From positions 1-64,000 of the forward strand of contig VENI01000007.1 in the NCBI GenBank assembly GCA_009711615.1: a stretch of 64,000 bases of DNA, read 5' to 3'. The DNA is from Bacillota bacterium (lineage in GTDB: Bacteria; Bacillota; Desulfotomaculia; Desulfotomaculales; Desulfohalotomaculaceae). A program made the position numbers and the translations under genes. Below are positions 54,836 to 63,519 of the stretch, one piece after another. The notes beneath the pieces are model-generated. The model was given only the letters and a program-made list of their open reading frames with translations. It did no database searches and was not told where the DNA came from. Numbering within the stretch: position 1 is the first letter of the stretch; each line of letters starts with the position of its first letter.

Positions 54836-55285
54836 TTGCCCTGGCTAATATTAATGCTGGTTTCCTGGAGTTTAGCACTGGTAGTGGTGCGCAAGCCCGG
54901 CATCAAAAAAATGTGGCCAGCTGGGTTGGCAGCAGTGGTAGTTACACTGCTAGCCGACACCACCCTGGTAAACTTAGGGGCCTTTCGTTTTAACAATACG
55001 ATGTATGATTTTAAAGGCGTGCCACTATTTTATATTATAGGTAACTTTGCTAACGGAATGCTATTGGCACGAATTGTGCCGGCGGACGGCATACTGAAAC
55101 CCGTGCTTACGGTATCATTGGCAGCAGCATTCCTGTTCTTGGAATGGGGAGCTATTCAACTGGGGTACTTCCAGTATTTTAACTGGAGTTACCTGCACAG
55201 CTTGGGATTAAACATCATTGGTTTAATAGCCGTATTATGGGTGGCAGATATACTTGACCTACGCCAGCGGTATAGTTTGTTATAA
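54836..55285 (+). CDS. hypothetical membrane protein, 149 aa
   Basis: TTG start at 54836 after AGAGGTGAAAATCA, 16 bases downstream of the siroheme reductase, so probably co-transcribed. Five hydrophobic helices with a conserved-looking middle part (VNLGAFRFNNTMYDFKGVP) give a small integral membrane protein resembling uncharacterised Firmicute families around 150-170 residues. No redox or metal motif is visible, so a role with the reductase is only suggested by position. Confidence 0.65.
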   Translation: MPWLILMLVSWSLALVVVRKPGIKKMWPAGLAAVVVTLLADTTLVNLGAFRFNNTMYDFKGVPLFYIIGNFANGMLLARIVPADGILKPVLTVSLAAAFLFLEWGAIQLGYFQYFNWSYLHSLGLNIIGLIAVLWVADILDLRQRYSLL

Positions 55286-55332
55286 AAAAAGCAAATGCAC
55301 TGCGATTTTTTATCGCAGGCATTTGCTCACCT
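55286..55332. terminator. convergent terminator
   Basis: GCAAATGC (55291-55298) / GCATTTGC (55319-55326) with an inner GCGAT / ATCGC stem; A-run on the left side serves the minus-strand DUF2000 gene. Confidence 0.75.
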
Positions 55333-55734
55333 TAACATTCTTAAATTTCCAGTCAATTTATTTATCTTTTTCTTTGGCCCGTAAAGGCATAATCCCAAAT
55401 AATTAATTTGATCCTTTTTAGTTTTTGATAACTTCAATTCATAATTTTCATAATTTAAGGGTTTTTGAGCTGTCTCATTAAAGCCAATAATTTTAATATC
55501 CGAATCATTCTTTTCTAACATTTCATCATACTTAACTCTTATTTCTTCTCTGGGTAGCGTTAATATTGGAATTGGTATATTCGTAATACCTTGATGGACC
55601 CTTCCATCTTTGTCTAATAATTTTTTCCCTGTTAGCCCGTTTACTTCACTTGCAATACTAATTCCTAAAGCTGCAGTGGTATTTGCTATTAAACCAATAG
55701 GTAGATCCCCATCGACAATCATTATACATTTCAT
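55327..55734 (-). CDS. DUF2000 family protein
   Basis: The 135-residue protein (MKCIMIVDGDLPIGLIANTTAALGISIA...) matches DUF2000, a small cytoplasmic family related to peptidyl-tRNA hydrolase II-like folds, function unknown. GGAGGTATTAAT precedes the ATG at 55734. The AraC-type regulator lies upstream on the same strand, 67 bases away, and may control it. Confidence 0.78.
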   Translation of the reverse strand: MKCIMIVDGDLPIGLIANTTAALGISIASEVNGLTGKKLLDKDGRVHQGITNIPIPILTLPREEIRVKYDEMLEKNDSDIKIIGFNETAQKPLNYENYELKLSKTKKDQINYLGLCLYGPKKKINKLTGNLRMLR

Positions 55735-55801
55735 ATTAATACCTCCTTCAATCAAAGATTATAAAGGTATTTTTTATTTCAATATTGTAAAATATTGATT
55801 G

Positions 55802-56590
55802 TTAACCTTGTAAATCTTTGTGGTATTGAAGGGGGGTTACACCATAGGCTTTTTTAAACTCTTTCGCAAAGTGAGCTTGATCATAAAAACCTGACCCCAA
55901 GGCAATATCAACTATATTACCACTACTCTTAAGCAATTGCTTTCCGTAATTAACCTTAAGCTGTAATTGATAAGCATTTGGCGTAGTATTAAAATTTCTT
56001 CTAAAGTTTCTAATCAATACAAATCTATTTATATTAAACCTTTGTTCCATATCTTTTAACTGTAGCGTTTCTAGAAAATGTTCTTCAATATATGTCTTCA
56101 CCGAGCCTATCTTTTCACAACTTTTAAGCTCTATGTCTATATCACAGGTGCAAAACAACTGAATAAGAGTGTCTATCAGTTCTACTTCCTTGTCAAACTG
56201 ACTAGTATTACTCTTTAAAGTATTAGATAAGGCTTTAATTTGGTCAAATTCCCGTTTGCCTAATTTTCTTATTCCGATTGAATTCTTAATATTTAAATTA
56301 TGCAAAATCTCTTTTGATAAATCAGCATCTATATAAATCATTGTATATTCCCAATTATTAATATCAACAGGTTGACATCTATGACTTACATATGGGTATA
56401 TAATTACAGCCTCACCAGCTCTAATACAATAATCCTTTCCGATAACATTTAAAATAGTTGCTCCATTATTAATATATCCAATTGATAATTCTTGATGAAG
56501 ATGCTCTTTATATGCATGTAAATAATTAGAGCAGGTTTTAACTTCTATCATATTAAACATTTCTGCTTTATAATACTTTATCCCTTTCAT
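55802..56590 (-). CDS. AraC-family transcriptional regulator
   Basis: The 262-residue protein has an N-terminal cupin ligand domain (HAYKEHLHQELSIGYI...GEAVIIYPYVSHRC). A C-terminal double helix-turn-helix follows (about 165-262), ending with the AraC signature GFYDQAHFAKEFKKAYGVTPLQY. The likely neighbour target is the DUF2000 gene. ATG at 56590 chosen; ATG at 56599 is three codons upstream. Confidence 0.9.
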   Translation of the reverse strand: MKGIKYYKAEMFNMIEVKTCSNYLHAYKEHLHQELSIGYINNGATILNVIGKDYCIRAGEAVIIYPYVSHRCQPVDINNWEYTMIYIDADLSKEILHNLNIKNSIGIRKLGKREFDQIKALSNTLKSNTSQFDKEVELIDTLIQLFCTCDIDIELKSCEKIGSVKTYIEEHFLETLQLKDMEQRFNINRFVLIRNFRRNFNTTPNAYQLQLKVNYGKQLLKSSGNIVDIALGSGFYDQAHFAKEFKKAYGVTPLQYHKDLQG

Positions 56591-56683
56591 TGGCACCATC
56601 CTACGGAAAATATATAATTGATTATTACCATCTTTATATTATATATCTCAGTACTTCTAATAGAAAGGGAACTTTCCTAATCA

Positions 56684-57544
56684 TCATTTTTTTACCAACT
56701 CAGGTACTTCCCATGGCAGTGAAGCCACCTTTGCACCGGCGTTATTTAATGCCTCCACTTTACTGGCAAAGGTTCCCCTACCCCGCTCTATAATGGCTCC
56801 GGCATGGCCCATTCTTTTTCCTGGGGGGGCACTGCTTCCAGCTATGAAGGCCACCACCGGCTTTTTCATCTGCTTTATATATTTGGCTGCTTCTTCTTCG
56901 GCATTTCCTCCTATTTCACCCACCAATACCACTGACTCTGTATCCGGATCTTCTTCCAACATAGGTAGAACGTCAGTAAATGACAACCCCACCACTCGGT
57001 CACCGCCAAGGCCAACTACGGTAGATTGACCAAGCCCGGCTGATGTCAAGTTGAATGCTATTTCATAGCTTAAGGTACCACTACGAGCTACCAAACCTAC
57101 GGCACCCGGTTTATAGATGGTGTTAGGCATAATACCCATTTTACTTTGGCCAGGTGAGATAATACCAAATGTATTAGGCCCAATAATAATAGTACTGGTT
57201 TTTTCAGCATAGGCCATAATATCCATTTCATCATGCAGTGGTACGTGTTCAGTGATGATTACTACTGTTCTGATCCCAGCGGCCATTGCTTCCATGGCGG
57301 CATCCTTTACTGCTGGTGCTGGGATGAATATTATTGAAGCATTTATATCTTTATGTTTGCTTACTGCTGCAAAAACTGTATCATATACCGGTACATCATG
57401 AACTTGTTGTCCACCTTTCCCTGGGGTAACCCCTGCCACCACCTGGGTGCCGAACTCCAGCATTTGTTTGGTATGAAAGTTTCCTTGACGACCGGTAATG
57501 CCTTGCACCAAAACTTTTGTGCTGTTATCTAAGATAATGGACAT
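56684..57544 (-). CDS. sucD: succinyl-CoA ligase, alpha subunit
   Basis: The 286-residue subunit has the CoA-binding [25 protein letters not shown] and the phosphohistidine loop [11 protein letters not shown] (catalytic His about 244). It forms the enzyme with SucB-type partner SucC, encoded three bases upstream. Interconverts succinyl-CoA and succinate with formation of ATP or GTP. Confidence 0.95.
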   Translation of the reverse strand: MSIILDNSTKVLVQGITGRQGNFHTKQMLEFGTQVVAGVTPGKGGQQVHDVPVYDTVFAAVSKHKDINASIIFIPAPAVKDAAMEAMAAGIRTVVIITEHVPLHDEMDIMAYAEKTSTIIIGPNTFGIISPGQSKMGIMPNTIYKPGAVGLVARSGTLSYEIAFNLTSAGLGQSTVVGLGGDRVVGLSFTDVLPMLEEDPDTESVVLVGEIGGNAEEEAAKYIKQMKKPVVAFIAGSSAPPGKRMGHAGAIIERGRGTFASKVEALNNAGAKVASLPWEVPELVKK

Positions 57545-57546
57545 GA

Positions 57547-58674
57547 CTATTCACCGCTCCCTTCGCTGCTTGCTAATAGTTCAACTGCTTTGGCCACCGC
57601 TTCATCCACAGTACGGAAACTTTCAATCCCCTGCCCCTTTAATATTCGTACACCGTCTTCTTCATTGGTACCCACCAGGCGTATTACCAGTGGAACGGGT
57701 ATACCTAACTTTTCTTGTACCTGGGCAAATGCGTTGGCCACATCATCGCAGCGAGTAATGCCACCAAAAATATTGGCTAGTATTACCTTGGGGTTGGTAG
57801 AGAGTAATATCTCCAGAGCCTTTGCTGTGGCTTCAGTACTGGCACCACCGCCAGCGTCCATGAAATTACGTGGGGTTCCACCATAATGGTTGATAATATC
57901 TAACGTGGCCATAGTGATACCAGCACCGTTAGCCATTACCCCTATTTCCCCCTCCAGTTCCACATAGGAAATTCCCAGTTGATGAGCCTTTTTCTCCCGC
58001 TCTGTTCGTTCATCTATCACTGGCAAATCGGCTGGGTAACGGAATGCAGCCTCATCATCAACTGTTACCTTGGCATCAGCTGCTAATAACTTGTCGCCGC
58101 TTATTACCAGGGGGTTTATTTCCACCAGTTCACAGTCATATTTCTTAAACAGTTTGTACATATTAACTAATAAATTAACAAATTGTTTAAAATGATCTCC
58201 TTGCAGTAATAGCTGTCGAGCAACTTCTCTGGCTAAAAAAGGCTGTACACCAGAATGAACATCCACAGGAATTTTAATTATTTTATCTTCTGGAACTTCT
58301 TCAATATCAACCCCGCCGCTTGAAGAAGCAATTACCACCGGCCGCTTGATGGAGCCATCCACCGTTATGGCCAAATAGATCTCTTTATCAATATTTATTT
58401 TTTCTTCCACCAGAACTGCCTGCACTGGGCAATCTTTAACTTTAGATTGCAGTAATTCATTAACCGCCATTTTAGCTACATCCGGTGAGGTTGCAAATTT
58501 AATACCTCCCGCCTTACCCCGTCCGCCGGAAAGTATTTGTGATTTAATTACAACTTCCCCGGTATTGGCTACAAACTTCTCTACGCCTTCATCACTTTGA
58601 AACACCTGCCCCGCAGGCACAGTAATGTTCATCTTTTTAAATAGTTCTTTTCCCATGTACTCAAAAAGCTTCAT
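57547..58674 (-). CDS. sucC: succinyl-CoA ligase [ADP-forming], beta subunit
   Basis: The 375-residue subunit has the ATP-grasp N-terminal domain ([27 protein letters not shown]) and the C-terminal ligase domain ([22 protein letters not shown]). The ATG at 58674 has AAGGAGC upstream; an earlier frame start at 58740 adds 22 unsupported codons. Operon sucC-sucD; no other citric-acid-cycle gene in the window. Confidence 0.95.
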   Translation of the reverse strand: MKLFEYMGKELFKKMNITVPAGQVFQSDEGVEKFVANTGEVVIKSQILSGGRGKAGGIKFATSPDVAKMAVNELLQSKVKDCPVQAVLVEEKINIDKEIYLAITVDGSIKRPVVIASSSGGVDIEEVPEDKIIKIPVDVHSGVQPFLAREVARQLLLQGDHFKQFVNLLVNMYKLFKKYDCELVEINPLVISGDKLLAADAKVTVDDEAAFRYPADLPVIDERTEREKKAHQLGISYVELEGEIGVMANGAGITMATLDIINHYGGTPRNFMDAGGGASTEATAKALEILLSTNPKVILANIFGGITRCDDVANAFAQVQEKLGIPVPLVIRLVGTNEEDGVRILKGQGIESFRTVDEAVAKAVELLASSEGSGE

Positions 58675-58803
58675 GAACATATGCTCCTTTGTCCAATTTT
58701 TTGTACTATTCGATATTTTTGTACAAATCCCTTTTTTCAAAATAAATTACACGGTAATCCTGTAATTTAACCATTATGATTATAACAAGAAAAATATACA
58801 CAT

Positions 58804-58829
58804 ATAAAAAAACCCGCTAAGTAGCGGGG
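58804..58829 (-). terminator. terminator between the upstream hypothetical gene and sucC
   Basis: Minus strand: CCCGCTA-CT-TAGCGGG (58828-58813), then TTTTTTTATATG. Confidence 0.88.
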
Positions 58830-59354
58830 TTAACTGAATGCTTTTAAAATTAGTTCCACCAGTTCCCGACGCTGCCGCAGATGGGAAACATCCATTGGCC
58901 AGCGGCACTTTTGTAATAGTTCAGCTCGGCGCAGGTTTTGTGTTACCGTTTTAGCGGAAGTGAGTGTTTTAAAGCTGCTGCCGTTATTGGTTTCTAGCTC
59001 GGCTTTGTATTCTCCATCATCAATGGACATTATATCCTTTACCTCTGCCAAGTTTACATAACCATGGCAAGGGTCACCGGGAAACATTGCGGTTCTTGTT
59101 TTTACCGGTATCATAGTATACCCCGGCGCCAGCAGTAATGGAGTGATTCCTGGGCCACACAATTCAATACACATTTTCCTCAGAGCAGGGTAGTCAACTG
59201 CATACTGCCGACAAAGGGCGGTGCGCACACTACGCATCCCCCGCAAATCTTCAATTGAGTCCCCCTCGTTGGAAACAATTTGGGTACCGTCACCACTTCC
59301 TTCAATATATAATGGCTTGATCAGCAATAATTCCGGAAAAGGCTTTTCACTCAT
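58830..59354 (-). CDS. hypothetical protein, possible distant ComK-like regulator
   Basis: The 174-residue soluble protein is not securely recognised. Its middle, PVKTRTAMFPGDPCHGYVNL followed by AEVKDI, an acidic turn, NGSSFKTLTSAKTVTQNLRRAELL, reads like B. subtilis ComK: loading segment with Pro, Cys-Gly-(W/Y)-(I/V), xVKxI, then NGxxxxLxxSxxTxxxQxxRxxxL. The resemblance is in spacing rather than identity. Start ATG 59354. The upstream region contains a cluster of GTGAC repeats, fitting a self-regulating DNA-binding protein. ComK itself is a Bacillales protein, so this remains a hypothesis. Confidence 0.4.
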   Translation of the reverse strand: MSEKPFPELLLIKPLYIEGSGDGTQIVSNEGDSIEDLRGMRSVRTALCRQYAVDYPALRKMCIELCGPGITPLLLAPGYTMIPVKTRTAMFPGDPCHGYVNLAEVKDIMSIDDGEYKAELETNNGSSFKTLTSAKTVTQNLRRAELLQKCRWPMDVSHLRQRRELVELILKAFS

Positions 59355-59890
59355 TCCATATCCCCCCCTAGCTTTTCCCTTATTATCAAGCCAGGAGGTG
59401 ACACTACAGTGTCACTAGCGGTGACTTTCTGGTGACTTTTTGTATATTATATTCATTAGTTGCAGTCACTTTTCTCTAGATATATCCTTTAGGTATTCGA
59501 TCCCCATAGACTCCTACGGTACTGCAGTTTCGTGCTATCGAATTATCCAAAGTTAGGTAACTTGGTTGTATTCTCAATTTCATAGATATACTCAAAACAC
59601 TCCAAGATTAAATTAATTGGGTATAACTATTCAAATTCAATGGACCATAGATATCTAAGAAAGGTCATGCTATAAAATAATAAACTGATGATGTTGACAA
59701 TATTATTTTTTATTATTATTCTCATAAAAAAGTTGAACTACATTCCTGACTCCGCCAATGAAAATTATGCTGCAGCACTATATCAATATTTCTTAAAAAT
59801 TACATCAATTACATTATAAATATTGTTATAAGTAAACAAAAATGTTAGTATATAATTAAATAATAATATTGTTGGTAGGGGGGGTATATT
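59355..59890. promoter_or_regulatory. 536-base intergenic region with GTGAC repeat cluster
   Basis: GTGACAC-TACA-GTGTCAC is a perfect inverted repeat (59398-59415). GGTGACTTTCT and GGTGACTTTTT follow as an 11-base direct repeat (59420, 59431), and an inverted copy AGTCAC lies near 59464. On the minus strand a TATAAT lies upstream of the cluster, which would place the sites in the leader of the 59354 gene. On the plus strand TTATAA-N18-TATAAT (59827-59856) may serve the thioredoxin gene. The stretch 59480-59820 holds nothing I recognise. Confidence 0.5.
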
Positions 59891-60124
59891 ATGGAAATTA
59901 AAGTTTTGGGACCGGGTTGCAAAAAATGCCAAAGTCTTGATAAATTGGTGCGTGAAGCGACTAGCGAGCTAAACATTCAGGCTAATATCGAAAAAGTTGA
60001 AGATATCCCTGCTATTGTTCAGTATGGGGTGATGACAACTCCCGGATTAGTTGTGGATGGTAAGGTTAAGTTTTCTGGACGTGTACCAAGCAAAGATAAA
60101 ATTAAAAAAATATTAAGTGAGTAA
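59891..60124 (+). CDS. small CxxC thioredoxin-family protein
   Basis: The 77-residue thioredoxin-fold protein (TM0996/MTH895 type) has the redox site CKKC (C10/C13 in GPGCKKCQ) and cis-Pro in TTPGLVVDG. ATG at 59891 follows TAGGGGGGG. It lies 24 bases upstream of a PF03773 permease; this pair is common near arsenic- or metal-resistance genes, where the thioredoxin may reduce or deliver the substrate. Confidence 0.9.
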   Translation: MEIKVLGPGCKKCQSLDKLVREATSELNIQANIEKVEDIPAIVQYGVMTTPGLVVDGKVKFSGRVPSKDKIKKILSE

Positions 60125-60148
60125 TGCTAGGTTTTGAGGGATGATATC

Positions 60149-61117
60149 ATGTTTATTTGGTTAGATCAGCTTATGCAACTGTTAGTCACAAATGTTTTTG
60201 GACTATCGATGGATACCAGGCTTGGCTCCAGTGTACATTTTTTCTTTTACGATACAATAAAAATTATTATTCTACTTGGGATTATGATTTTTGCCATCTC
60301 GTATATTCGTAGTTATTTTCCGCCGGAGCGCACCAAGAAAATATTAACCCGTTTTAACGGTCTAAAGGGTAATTTTATGGCCTCCCTACTGGGAATTGTA
60401 ACTCCCTTTTGTTCTTGTTCATCGGTACCGTTATTTATTGGTTTTGTTGAGGCGGGCATTCCTTTGGGTTTAACATTTTCTTTTCTAATAACCTCACCAA
60501 TTGTAAATGAAGCTGCCTTTGCCATTTTACTTGGTACTTTTGGTTTCAAAATTGCCACTATCTATGTGGTGTCTGGGGTATTACTGGGTGTTCTGGGCGG
60601 TGTGATAATTGGCAAGTTAAAGATGGAGAAAGAAGTGGAAGAGTATGTTTACCAGTTAAAGATGGGTGAAAGTGAAGTAGAACAATTAAACCACAAAGAA
60701 AGAGTTAACTTTGCTTTAGAAAATGTAAAAGATATCGTTAAAAGAATTTGGCTATTCTTGTTAATTGGTATTGGGCTGGGGGCAGCTATTCATGGCTATG
60801 CTCCAGCGGCACTGCTGGCAAAATACGCCGGGCCGGATAACCCGTTTGCAGTGTTAGTTTCTACAGTTTTGGCTATACCGTTATACTCTAATGCTTTAGG
60901 TACTATCCCAATAGCTGAGGCGTTAATTAATAAAGGTGTGGGCATAGGTACAGCCTTATCATTTATGATGGCTACCACCGCCCTATCAGCCCCAGAGATG
61001 ATTTTATTAAGAAAAGTAATAAAACCAAAGCTTATTGCAACTTTTGTTGTGATAACAGGTATCGGGATAGTAATTGTAGGCTATTTATTTAACTTCCTAA
61101 TAAACCCTATAGCTTAG
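60149..61117 (+). CDS. PF03773 (ArsP/DUF318) permease
   Basis: The 322-residue permease has two bundles of four to five membrane helices separated by a charged cytoplasmic loop (about 165-205). The first bundle carries the conserved FCSCSSVPLF motif with paired Cys, and TSPIVNEAAFAIL follows. The family includes organoarsenical exporters (ArsP) and other metal/metalloid permeases. The ATG at 60149 follows GAGGGATG; a TTG five codons earlier is possible. Co-transcribed with the thioredoxin. Confidence 0.85.
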   Translation: MFIWLDQLMQLLVTNVFGLSMDTRLGSSVHFFFYDTIKIIILLGIMIFAISYIRSYFPPERTKKILTRFNGLKGNFMASLLGIVTPFCSCSSVPLFIGFVEAGIPLGLTFSFLITSPIVNEAAFAILLGTFGFKIATIYVVSGVLLGVLGGVIIGKLKMEKEVEEYVYQLKMGESEVEQLNHKERVNFALENVKDIVKRIWLFLLIGIGLGAAIHGYAPAALLAKYAGPDNPFAVLVSTVLAIPLYSNALGTIPIAEALINKGVGIGTALSFMMATTALSAPEMILLRKVIKPKLIATFVVITGIGIVIVGYLFNFLINPIA

Positions 61118-61128
61118 TATCACAAAAG

Positions 61129-61159
61129 CTACCGTTTTGAATATTAAACGGTAGTTTTT
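61129..61159 (+). terminator. terminator of the thioredoxin-permease operon
   Basis: CTACCGTTT (61129-61137), eight-base loop, AAACGGTAG (61146-61154), then TTTTTG. Confidence 0.88.
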
Positions 61160-61236
61160 GTTACAATACCTATTATTGCTCCAAAAATGTTATAATATTC
61201 TTAATCATTTATCAATTGACTGACTGGGAGGACATT

Positions 61237-62421
61237 ATGGACAAAATTAACATTAATTCTAAAAGCAATCTAACCAGCGGCAAGAAAATTAAACTGCGTG
61301 ATATCAACCTTTTACCAGAAGATCCTACCGCTTCCGAAGCGTTACTTTTGACTACCGATGAAGAATATAAAATCATTCCCCTGCGCTGGGATATTAAAAA
61401 AATTTATATCGAAGTAACTGCCCTCTGTAACTTTTCCTGCACCACCTGCATCCGCAATTCTTGGAAGGATGAATTGGGCCAGATGGAGTGGACCACCTTT
61501 GAACGATTGTTATCTCAATTAAAAGAACTGCCAGAATTAGAGACCGTACATTTTGGTGGTTTTGGCGAACCCATGAGCCACCCTCGAATTTTTGACATGC
61601 TTCAAGCAGTAAAGTCCCTAGGACTACGGGCAGAAATGATTACAAACGGCTCTCTGTTATCATCGGAGAACATTAACAAGTTAGTTCGCTTACCACTTGA
61701 TGCTATTTTCATCTCGTTGGATGGCCCCGATGAAGAAGAGTATAATCAAATTCGTCAAACAGACTTTGCCCCGGTGGTTAACAACATAAAGTCTTTAAAC
61801 GCAGCTAAAAATGTAGCCAACAGCAAACTGCCCGAACTGGGAATTGAGTTTGTAGCAATGAAGAAAAACTTTCATAAATTGCCTAAACTAATTCGTCTTT
61901 CACAAGAATTAGAAGCTCGCCAAGTTATAGTGACTAACGTACTACCCTATAATGAGGAAATGAAAGATGAAATCCTCTACGACCTAGACGATACTTGGTT
62001 GGACCATGGCAAAGATACAATCCTGGTCAATATGCTCGCTAAAATGCCTTATATGCAACTGAGAACCGACCGTCAATGCAAATTTGTGGAAGATAAAGCC
62101 ACTGCACTTACCTACCGGGGAGAAGTAGCCCCCTGCTATGCTCTAATGCATTCATACCATTGTTTTATCTATGGACGCAAAAAAGAAATCTTGCCCTTTT
62201 ACCTGGGCAATGTTAATGAATCTACCCTAGCTGATATCTGGACTGATCCGGCTTACGTATATTTCCGTGACAGATTGAAGGATTTTAAATTCCCCTCCTG
62301 CACTGATTGTAAATATGTTGACGGCTGTTCATACACAGATACTAACGAATCAGATTGCTGGGGCAACAGCCCTTCTTGTGCTGAGTGCCTATGGTCTAGA
62401 AGACTAATTGCTTGTCCATAA
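61237..62421 (+). CDS. radical SAM/SPASM maturase of tungsten-dependent oxidoreductases
   Basis: The 394-residue enzyme has the radical SAM cluster CNFSCTTC (CxxxCxxC, about 65-72), the GGEP-like GGFGEPMSHP and a C-terminal SPASM region with Cys at CKFV, APCYA, CTDCKYVDGC, CWGN and CAEC. The end (SPSCAECLWSRRLIACP) is what I recall from the family that accompanies tungsten-pterin aldehyde:ferredoxin oxidoreductases. No oxidoreductase or cofactor gene is in this window, so it is an orphan here. ATG at 61237 after GGGAGGACATT; a TTG at 61216 is less likely. Confidence 0.8.
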   Translation: MDKININSKSNLTSGKKIKLRDINLLPEDPTASEALLLTTDEEYKIIPLRWDIKKIYIEVTALCNFSCTTCIRNSWKDELGQMEWTTFERLLSQLKELPELETVHFGGFGEPMSHPRIFDMLQAVKSLGLRAEMITNGSLLSSENINKLVRLPLDAIFISLDGPDEEEYNQIRQTDFAPVVNNIKSLNAAKNVANSKLPELGIEFVAMKKNFHKLPKLIRLSQELEARQVIVTNVLPYNEEMKDEILYDLDDTWLDHGKDTILVNMLAKMPYMQLRTDRQCKFVEDKATALTYRGEVAPCYALMHSYHCFIYGRKKEILPFYLGNVNESTLADIWTDPAYVYFRDRLKDFKFPSCTDCKYVDGCSYTDTNESDCWGNSPSCAECLWSRRLIACP

Positions 62422-62426
62422 ATAGA

Positions 62427-62467
62427 GCAAAGGTTGCTGGTTTGATAAACCAGCAACCTTTGCTTTT
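62427..62467 (+). terminator. terminator of the radical SAM gene
   Basis: 17-bp perfect stem GCAAAGGTTGCTGGTTT (62427-62443) / AAACCAGCAACCTTTGC (62447-62463), loop GAT, then TTTT. Confidence 0.9.
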
Positions 62468-62600
62468 ATGTAATTATATGTCTTTAATTTCTGGATTAAA
62501 GGTTTTATTGCTATAATCATTACAGTTTGATATGAGAAGAATAGCACAGCCAGGGCAACCATATCAGGATAGTTAATTTTAGCCAACCGAGTGTTCTTAG

Positions 62601-62927
62601 TTATTCTTTAGTTAAACCACCAAAAGTACTCATCACTTCGCTGGCCTGTTTTTTTAGAATTTTATCTGCTGCTTCTATTAGCTCAATAATTTCTGGGTGT
62701 TTGATACTGTAAATAACCCGTAGCCCTTCTTTTCTACTCTGTAGCACACCCTGTTTTTTCATTAATGACAGGTGTTGAGATGTATTGGCCTGCTCAACAT
62801 TTAACTGTTCAAAAATGTCGCATACACATAATTCTCCATCTTTTAATAAGTCTAAAATGCGAATGCGGGTGGGGTGAGAAATGGCCTTAAATAAATCTGC
62901 TTTTAGCTGAGCTATCTGATTTTCCAT
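62601..62927 (-). CDS. arsR: ArsR-family repressor with ELCVCDI metal site
   Basis: The 108-residue winged-helix repressor has the classical arsenite/antimonite site ELCVCDI (CxC in helix alpha 3, about 32-38), then NTSQHLSLMKKQGVL as recognition helix. Divergent from the second ArsR gene. It probably controls the arsenic genes at both sides. Start ATG at 62927 with GGCGGTGATATT upstream. Confidence 0.93.
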   Translation of the reverse strand: MENQIAQLKADLFKAISHPTRIRILDLLKDGELCVCDIFEQLNVEQANTSQHLSLMKKQGVLQSRKEGLRVIYSIKHPEIIELIEAADKILKKQASEVMSTFGGLTKE

Positions 62928-62940
62928 AATATCACCGCCT

Positions 62941-62983
62941 GTTTTATGCTAATATTATTATATACTATTTGCTAATATAAAAC
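62941..62983 (-). promoter_or_regulatory. direct/inverted repeats in the divergent arsR promoter region
   Basis: TGCTAATAT occurs at 62947-62955 and 62970-62978, 23 bases apart, within outer TTTTAT / ATAAAA arms. A likely operator of the minus-strand ArsR. Confidence 0.45.
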
Positions 62984-63065
62984 CAGTTGATAGTTATTAC
63001 AATCATAGGTTAATTTCATTAAGCTAAAATTAAGCCTAGATTAAAAAAGTTTAATATATTTATGT

Positions 63066-63122
63066 TTGACTATATAACATTATAGTAATATAATCAATAA
63101 TAATATTTAAAAATTTAAATAT
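63066..63122 (+). promoter_or_regulatory. sigma-A promoter and palindromic operator of arsR-acr3
   Basis: TTGACT (63066-63071), 17-base spacer, TATAAT (63089-63094). Downstream, ATATTTAAA-AA-TTTAAATAT (63103-63122) is a perfect palindrome over the probable transcript start, well placed for ArsR repression. Confidence 0.7.
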
Positions 63123-63137
63123 GTAAGGTGGTGAGCA

Positions 63138-63518
63138 ATGGAAACGTTAGTTAATATCTACAAAGCTTTGGGTGATGTCAACCGACTAAGCATCCTAAAA
63201 ATGTTATCTGGGCAAGAAATGAGCGTCTGTGAAATTATGCAGGGTTTAAACCTTTCCCAACCGGCTGTATCACACCATCTAAAAATACTACGACAAGCAG
63301 ATCTAATTGAGAGTGTGAAACATGGAAAACTAGTCTTGTATAAACTTAAGGGTTGCGGCCTGGAACAGATCTATCCATTGGTAGATAATCATTTAAAGAA
63401 CTTATTCTACTTTTCTAAAGCTAATGTTAAACCCTCAGCTTTGCGGGAAACCCCCAATTATTGCGAGGTTATAGGACTTAAAAGATCAATTTGTGAACAA
63501 AACGATAAGGAGGAATAA
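63138..63518 (+). CDS. arsR: ArsR-family repressor, second copy
   Basis: The 126-residue winged-helix protein has [21 protein letters not shown] as recognition helix. It carries one Cys in helix alpha 3 (MSVCEI) instead of CxC, plus Cys at KGCGL and two near the C terminus (YCEV, SICEQ). Such scattered Cys sites occur in non-classical As(III) sensors. The adjacent ACR3 gene begins after one base, so it surely shares the transcript. AAGGTGGTGAGCA precedes ATG at 63138. Confidence 0.9.
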   Translation: METLVNIYKALGDVNRLSILKMLSGQEMSVCEIMQGLNLSQPAVSHHLKILRQADLIESVKHGKLVLYKLKGCGLEQIYPLVDNHLKNLFYFSKANVKPSALRETPNYCEVIGLKRSICEQNDKEE

Positions 63519-63519
63519 C

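Noticed and set aside
59500-59560. tRNA-like stretch (reverse complement contains GGGGATCGAATACC)
   Set aside because: No acceptor stem or anticodon arm can be paired with it.
62404-62586. 60-codon minus-strand frame downstream of arsR (hydrophobic)
   Set aside because: TTG start without ribosome site, and the frame runs through the terminator hairpin of the convergent gene. It may be a decayed remnant but cannot be supported.
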